Origin: Dehalococcoidia bacterium
Lineage (GTDB): Bacteria > Chloroflexota > Dehalococcoidia > DSTF01 > JALHUB01
DNA: 8,988 bases
Assembly (NCBI GenBank): GCA_022865685.1
Contig: JALHUB010000034.1
Location: 1 to 8,988, forward strand
Direction: 5' to 3'
This document shows positions 5,822 to 8,988 of this stretch, piece by piece. The notes beneath the pieces are model-generated. The model was not told the origin of the DNA and searched no databases. It worked only from the letters and a program-made list of their open reading frames with translations. Both the position numbers and the translations under genes were made by a program. How positions within the stretch are numbered: the first letter of the stretch is position 1; each line of letters starts with the position of its first letter.

Positions 5822-6486
5822 GGAGTCGCCCCCTCCGTCGTCGCTTCCTTCACGAAGCGTAGCAGGTAGAACACGGCCAGCGGTCCCCAGTTGATCGGGA
5901 AGTACCGCTTGCGGCTCAACATAAGCTGCGTGCCAACCGCATCGATTATGAACCGGCCGTCGTAGTGATGATCCCACGGCTTCGTGTAGCCGACAAGCTT
6001 CCTGCCCAGCTCATAGAAGCGGTTCTCCGACGGTGCGCTCGCCAGCAGCTCGCCGCCGGGCGCCAGCAGTCGCTTCATCTCGCCGGCAAGCCGCTCCAGC
6101 TCCGGTATATGCTCCAGCACTTGGGCCGCGATCACCATGTCGAAGTGGCCGTCGGGCAGGCCGAGCTTGAAGATGTCGTCGGTCATCACCTGCACGTTCG
6201 GCAGCTTGTACAGTCGCACCACCTCGCGCGCGATGTCCGCGTTCAGGTCGACGCACACCACCTCGTCGAAGCGCTTGCTCAGCTCCCGCAGCAAGACGCC
6301 GTTGCCGCCACCGAAATCGAGCGCCCGCCCGCGCTTCGACGATTGCGACAGCGCCAGCATGCGGTCGTGGCTGCGCCAGAACAGTTCGCCGACCAGCCGG
6401 TTGCGGTGAGTGTACACGCGGGGCGTGTTGGCGGTCCCGTACGCCGCTATCAGCCCCGCCATCGTCTTCCGGTCGATCCGTTCCAT
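5818..6486 (-). CDS. SAM-dependent class I methyltransferase
   Basis: 222 residues with a Rossmann methyltransferase core. Motif I is 'ALDFGGGNG' (55-63), the acidic end of strand 2 is 'VVCVDLN' (76-82), 'MTDDIF' (101-106) sits at the adenine-binding position, and 'FDMVIAAQVLEHIPE' (115-129) is the motif IV region of the Methyltransf_11/25 type. 'LLAPGGELLASAPSEN' (140-155) completes the core. The N-terminal 50 residues and the C-terminal aromatic segment are probably substrate-specific. The substrate is unknown. Within this operon a sugar, lipid-linked glycan or carrier lipid is plausible (inference). The gene starts 12 bp after the upstream GT-C stop; GAGAG (6499-6495) overlapping that stop is a weak ribosome binding site. 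ATG 6486 is preferred, with codon 9 as an alternative. It overlaps the next gene by ATGA. Confidence 0.87.
   Translation of the reverse strand: MERIDRKTMAGLIAAYGTANTPRVYTHRNRLVGELFWRSHDRMLALSQSSKRGRALDFGGGNGVLLRELSKRFDEVVCVDLNADIAREVVRLYKLPNVQVMTDDIFKLGLPDGHFDMVIAAQVLEHIPELERLAGEMKRLLAPGGELLASAPSENRFYELGRKLVGYTKPWDHHYDGRFIIDAVGTQLMLSRKRYFPINWGPLAVFYLLRFVKEATTEGATP
5829..5836 (-). promoter_or_regulatory. Ribosome binding site deciding the GT2 start
   Basis: GGAGGGGG on the minus strand is 7 nt from the ATG at 5821, within the end of the methyltransferase gene. It argues against the 52-codon longer reading of the same frame. Confidence 0.65.
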
Positions 6487-6498
6487 TACGTCGACTCT

Positions 6499-7893
6499 CT
6501 ACGTCCCGCGACTCAACAATCGCGGCGCTCTCTCGCTCGCCCAGGCCAGCGGCACGGCGGCGAGAAGCGATAGCATGGGGATCACCGCGGCGTGCAGTCG
6601 CTCCTCACCGATGAATACGAATCCAAACAGAAAAGAATAGTAGATTACGAAGGCCACGATAAGCAACTTCTTCGGGTTGCGCAACGAAAGCCACAGCGGC
6701 AGGCCCAGCAGCGCCAGTCCGGCGGCGCAATAGTAGTAGACGTTGGCGACGTTGCTGAAGAGGTCCTTGTTCTGCTCGCTCAGGGCGTACGGATGCAGCC
6801 GTATAAGGTCCAGCGGCCGGCTATCGCGCTGGTAGAAGTGCCTCAGCTTCTTCGGTATCAGCTCCAGCTCCTTCGATGGGTTGTGCACCATGAAGCTGAG
6901 GGCGCGTCTCACCTCCTCCTTGTACACGGCGACCTCCCGCTCCGGCGCCGGCAGCTCCTTGTGCGCGTTGTTCGCCTCGATGCCCGGCACGAAGCTGCCC
7001 AGCCCGTCGGCGCCCGGCCAGTGGCCCGCGACCAGGTTGTCCGCCGAGCCCGTCGACACGAGGACGGGGTAGCCCAGTGCCTTCCAGTTGCGCAGCGTCC
7101 ACGGCAACAGCGCCAGCAGCATCGCCGCGACTGCGACGACGCCGTAGCCCGCGGCTCGCCGCCCGGAGCGGTACGCAATCGCCCACACAGCGACGAGCGC
7201 CAGCGGAAACGCCAGCATCTCGCCTCGCACCAGCGATGCCGCACCGAACGCCAGCCCGAGCAGCGCGACCGGCAACCATGACGCCCTCCCGGCGTATCCA
7301 AAAACACGTAGCCGAGACTTTCCAGTCTCGGCGTCTACCCTGTTCCCCCTCAACGTAAGGACAAGCGTCAGCGCCAGGAGGAGCATCGTCAGGAACGTCC
7401 AGGGCGTCTCCGTCATCAGCAGCGTCGGCAAGAAGACCTGGCTGGGGAAAAGCGCCAGGATGCCCGCTCCCACAAGCCCGGCGCGACGGTCGAACACCTG
7501 CCGGCCCACCACGTAGACCAGCAGGCACGTGGCGGCGCCTAGCACAGCGTTGAACAGCTTCGCGCCAAGGACGTTGGTGTCCGTCAGGAGGTAGACGCCC
7601 GCCAGCATCGCCGGATAACCGACGCTCCAGTACGCCGTCGGCGCCATCTCGAACGGCCCGCCCGGCGGTCCCGAGAAGCCGTCCTCCCACTGGAAGCCCT
7701 CGCCGTTGCTGATCGCGACTGCGGTCCGGTGGTAGACGGCGGCATCGTCGACGCGACCGTCCGTGGGCGAAGGGTCGACGAAATGCAGCCACGTCACGCG
7801 CAGGGCCAGCGCCAGGAGGAAGATCGCCAGCAGCCACGCGGAGTCGCCGCGAAGGGAGAGAAATGCGAACGGCCGGCGCTTCATCGCCGTCAT
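6499..7893 (-). CDS. GT-C glycosyltransferase (GT39/ArnT-like, PMT_2 type) with in-frame REP insertion
   Basis: 464 residues with many membrane spans, of the family that transfers sugars from polyprenyl-phosphate donors on the outer membrane face. After the first span (about 18-35), the first outer loop carries an acidic pair, D49-D50, in 'RVDDAAVYHRTA', the usual place of the catalytic Asp. 'WSVGYPAMLAG' (89-99) precedes the next spans. A long outer region includes 'NLVAGHWPGADG' (286-297) and 'LIPKKLRHFY' (345-354), and the last spans include 'YYSFLFGFVFIGE' (418-430). Residues 187-197 (DAETGKSRLRV) are encoded by a palindromic repeat (7308-7332) that keeps the frame. The downstream protein is otherwise intact. 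The first ATG (7893) overlaps the previous stop (ATGA). ATG at codon 4 (7884) has GAGG at a better distance and may be the true start. The acceptor is unknown. Confidence 0.85.
   Translation of the reverse strand: MTAMKRRPFAFLSLRGDSAWLLAIFLLALALRVTWLHFVDPSPTDGRVDDAAVYHRTAVAISNGEGFQWEDGFSGPPGGPFEMAPTAYWSVGYPAMLAGVYLLTDTNVLGAKLFNAVLGAATCLLVYVVGRQVFDRRAGLVGAGILALFPSQVFLPTLLMTETPWTFLTMLLLALTLVLTLRGNRVDAETGKSRLRVFGYAGRASWLPVALLGLAFGAASLVRGEMLAFPLALVAVWAIAYRSGRRAAGYGVVAVAAMLLALLPWTLRNWKALGYPVLVSTGSADNLVAGHWPGADGLGSFVPGIEANNAHKELPAPEREVAVYKEEVRRALSFMVHNPSKELELIPKKLRHFYQRDSRPLDLIRLHPYALSEQNKDLFSNVANVYYYCAAGLALLGLPLWLSLRNPKKLLIVAFVIYYSFLFGFVFIGEERLHAAVIPMLSLLAAVPLAWASERAPRLLSRGT
7308..7332 (+). repeat. 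REP-like palindrome, family A, copy 4, inside a coding sequence
   Basis: GTAG (7308-7311), then perfect arms GCCGAGACT (7311-7319) and AGTCTCGGC (7324-7332) around TTCC. The core is identical to copy A3 at 4490-4514. Its outer flanks (CAC before; GTCTACCCTG after) match copy A2, suggesting a unit of about 38 bp. It lies in the minus-strand GT-C gene between two membrane spans, without a stop or frameshift. Confidence 0.88.
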
Positions 7894-8988
7894 GCCTCGT
7901 CGCCCGGCGCCGACAGGACGGCCGGGTCCGGCGTCGCCTGCCGGGGGACCGCGAGCCGTCGACGCACACGCTCCGCCAGCGCGACAAGAGACACCGCGGC
8001 GAAGACGCAGAGCAGCGGAATGAGCGCCGAATGGAAGCGCTGTTCACCTATGAACACGAAGCCGAACAGGAACGAGTAGTAGACCACGATCATCAGCAAG
8101 AGCAGCTTGCGCGGGTCTCGCAGCGAGAACCAGAGCGGCGCGCCAATCGCCGCGGCCGCAAGGGCGATCCAGTAATAGACGTTGGCCAGCGCCTCCCAGC
8201 GGGCCTCGGCGGCGCTGCTGAACGCGGGCGCGTCGAGCGTCCCCTTCTGGATCCAAAGCATGACCTTGCTGTCGGCGCGGTAGAACTCGTACAGCTTCTG
8301 CGGGATGAGCTTCAGCTCCGTCCTCGGGTTGTGTAGGGCGAAGCTAATGGCGCGTCGCGTCTCCTCCTTGTACACCAGCGTCTCGTTCTTGGGGAAAGGG
8401 ACCCCTTCGTACTTGTAGTCGACTTCGAGGATGGGGATGAAGCTGCCTTTGCCGTCTGCGCCCGGCCAGTGACCGGCGATCAGGTTCTCGCCGGAGCCGG
8501 TCGACATCAGGATCGGGTAGCCCATGTCGACCCAGTTGCGCACGACCCACGGCAGGATGACCAGCCCTGTCGCGGCGACGGCGATGGCGCCGTAGCGCAG
8601 CCCCGACAGGAACGATCGACTCGCGGCTGCCCACACGACGACCAGCGGCAGCGCCAGGAAGATCGTTTCCCCTCGTACGTACGTGATCACGCCGATGAAC
8701 GCGCCGATCGCCGCCGCCCGCTGCCACGACAGCGAGTCGACCGCGAAGAACACCACGAGACATACGAACGCCGCGACGAGGAACGTCGCCGGCACCTCGC
8801 TCATGACCAGCGTCGGCGAGAAGACCTGGCTGGGGAAAATCGCCAGGCCCAGTGCCACGGTAAGCCCTGCTGTCCGGTTGAACACCTTCTTGCCGATCAG
8901 GTACGCCAGCAGGCAGGTCGCCGTGCCCAGCAGCACGTTCAACAGCTTCGCGAGTATGATCTTGTGCCCAAACGCCTTGAAGATGACC
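7890..8988 (-). CDS. GT-C glycosyltransferase (GT39/ArnT-like), tandem paralogue, 5' truncated
   Basis: The frame runs open to the window edge and gives 365 residues. The N-terminal part, including the first outer loop with the expected catalytic Asp, lies outside. An apparent TTG start at 8942 is only the edge of an ORF call, since coding similarity to the neighbour continues upstream of it ('ILAKLLNVLLGTATCLL' against 'VLGAKLFNAVLGAATCLL'). The two proteins align nearly throughout, including 'NLIAGHWPGADGKGSFIP' and an identical 'YYSFLFGFVFIGE'. DNA differs at many wobble positions, so the duplication is old. This copy is about 20 residues shorter where its paralogue carries the repeat-encoded peptide. 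It ends with a longer basic, Pro/Ala-rich tail. The stop overlaps the next ATG. It probably uses a polyprenyl-phosphate sugar donor. Confidence 0.83.
   Translation of the reverse strand, partial: VIFKAFGHKIILAKLLNVLLGTATCLLAYLIGKKVFNRTAGLTVALGLAIFPSQVFSPTLVMSEVPATFLVAAFVCLVVFFAVDSLSWQRAAAIGAFIGVITYVRGETIFLALPLVVVWAAASRSFLSGLRYGAIAVAATGLVILPWVVRNWVDMGYPILMSTGSGENLIAGHWPGADGKGSFIPILEVDYKYEGVPFPKNETLVYKEETRRAISFALHNPRTELKLIPQKLYEFYRADSKVMLWIQKGTLDAPAFSSAAEARWEALANVYYWIALAAAAIGAPLWFSLRDPRKLLLLMIVVYYSFLFGFVFIGEQRFHSALIPLLCVFAAVSLVALAERVRRRLAVPRQATPDPAVLSAPGDEA
7895..7898 (-). promoter_or_regulatory. Weak ribosome binding site of the second GT-C gene
   Basis: GAGG on the minus strand is only 1 nt from the ATG at 7893 but 10 nt from the in-frame ATG at 7884. 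It therefore favours the fourth codon as the start, unless translation is coupled through the ATGA overlap. Confidence 0.35.

Noticed and set aside
5822..5977. N-terminal extension of the GT2 protein by 52 codons
   Set aside because: The added residues run through the methyltransferase coding region in another frame and look unlike a glycosyltransferase. A strong ribosome binding site marks the later ATG.
6821..8047. Minus-strand ORF of 408 codons spanning both GT-C genes
   Set aside because: It is an arginine/alanine-rich frame-shifted shadow of two genes whose own frames give coherent membrane proteins with shared motifs.
8940..8988. TTG at 8942 as the start of the last GT-C gene
   Set aside because: The frame stays open to the window edge and the residues before the TTG align with the paralogue, so the gene is truncated rather than starting there.

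Overview
This is a GC-rich bacterial window holding two gene blocks that converge on a repeat-filled gap. No gene is a clean taxonomic marker. The high GC content, the mreC-mreD-PBP2-rodA order and the abundance of short palindromes would fit a rod-shaped or filamentous environmental bacterium. Chloroflexota is one candidate, but this is a weak inference from general impression, not from a diagnostic feature.

Left block (+ strand, 1-4164): the Rod-complex (elongasome) operon. It contains the 3' end of mreC, then mreD (ATGA overlap), a 118-bp gap carrying two palindromic repeats, mrdA (penicillin-binding protein 2, a transpeptidase) and rodA (SEDS glycosyltransferase, 1 bp after mrdA). RodA polymerises and PBP2 cross-links side-wall peptidoglycan; MreC and MreD tie them to the MreB cytoskeleton. 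mreB is not in the window and would be expected upstream.

Middle (4165-4685): a convergent intergenic island of about 520 bp with no credible gene. It is packed with inverted repeats. Several share one design: a 5' GTAG next to a GC-rich hairpin with a CTT..AG centre. That is the layout of REP (repetitive extragenic palindromic) elements. Two of them face each other as a REPIN-like doublet.

Right block (- strand, 8988 down to 4686): a compact surface-glycan operon. In transcription order it holds a multi-membrane-span GT-C glycosyltransferase (5' end outside the window), a tandem paralogue of it, a SAM-dependent methyltransferase, a family 2 glycosyltransferase of the polyprenyl-phosphate sugar synthase type, and a small DUF2304 membrane protein. 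Three of the four junctions are 4-bp ATGA overlaps and the fourth is a 12-bp gap. The likely logic is that the GT2 enzyme with its DUF2304 partner charges a lipid-phosphate carrier with a sugar, and the GT-C enzymes use that lipid-linked sugar on the outer face of the membrane.

The most notable observation is that one copy of the same REP-like palindrome lies inside the coding sequence of the second GT-C gene, in frame. It adds a peptide at a place where the neighbouring paralogue is about 20 residues shorter. This resembles the in-frame palindromic elements known from Rickettsia, in an apparently unrelated repeat family. No tRNA, rRNA, CRISPR array, transposase or phage gene was found.
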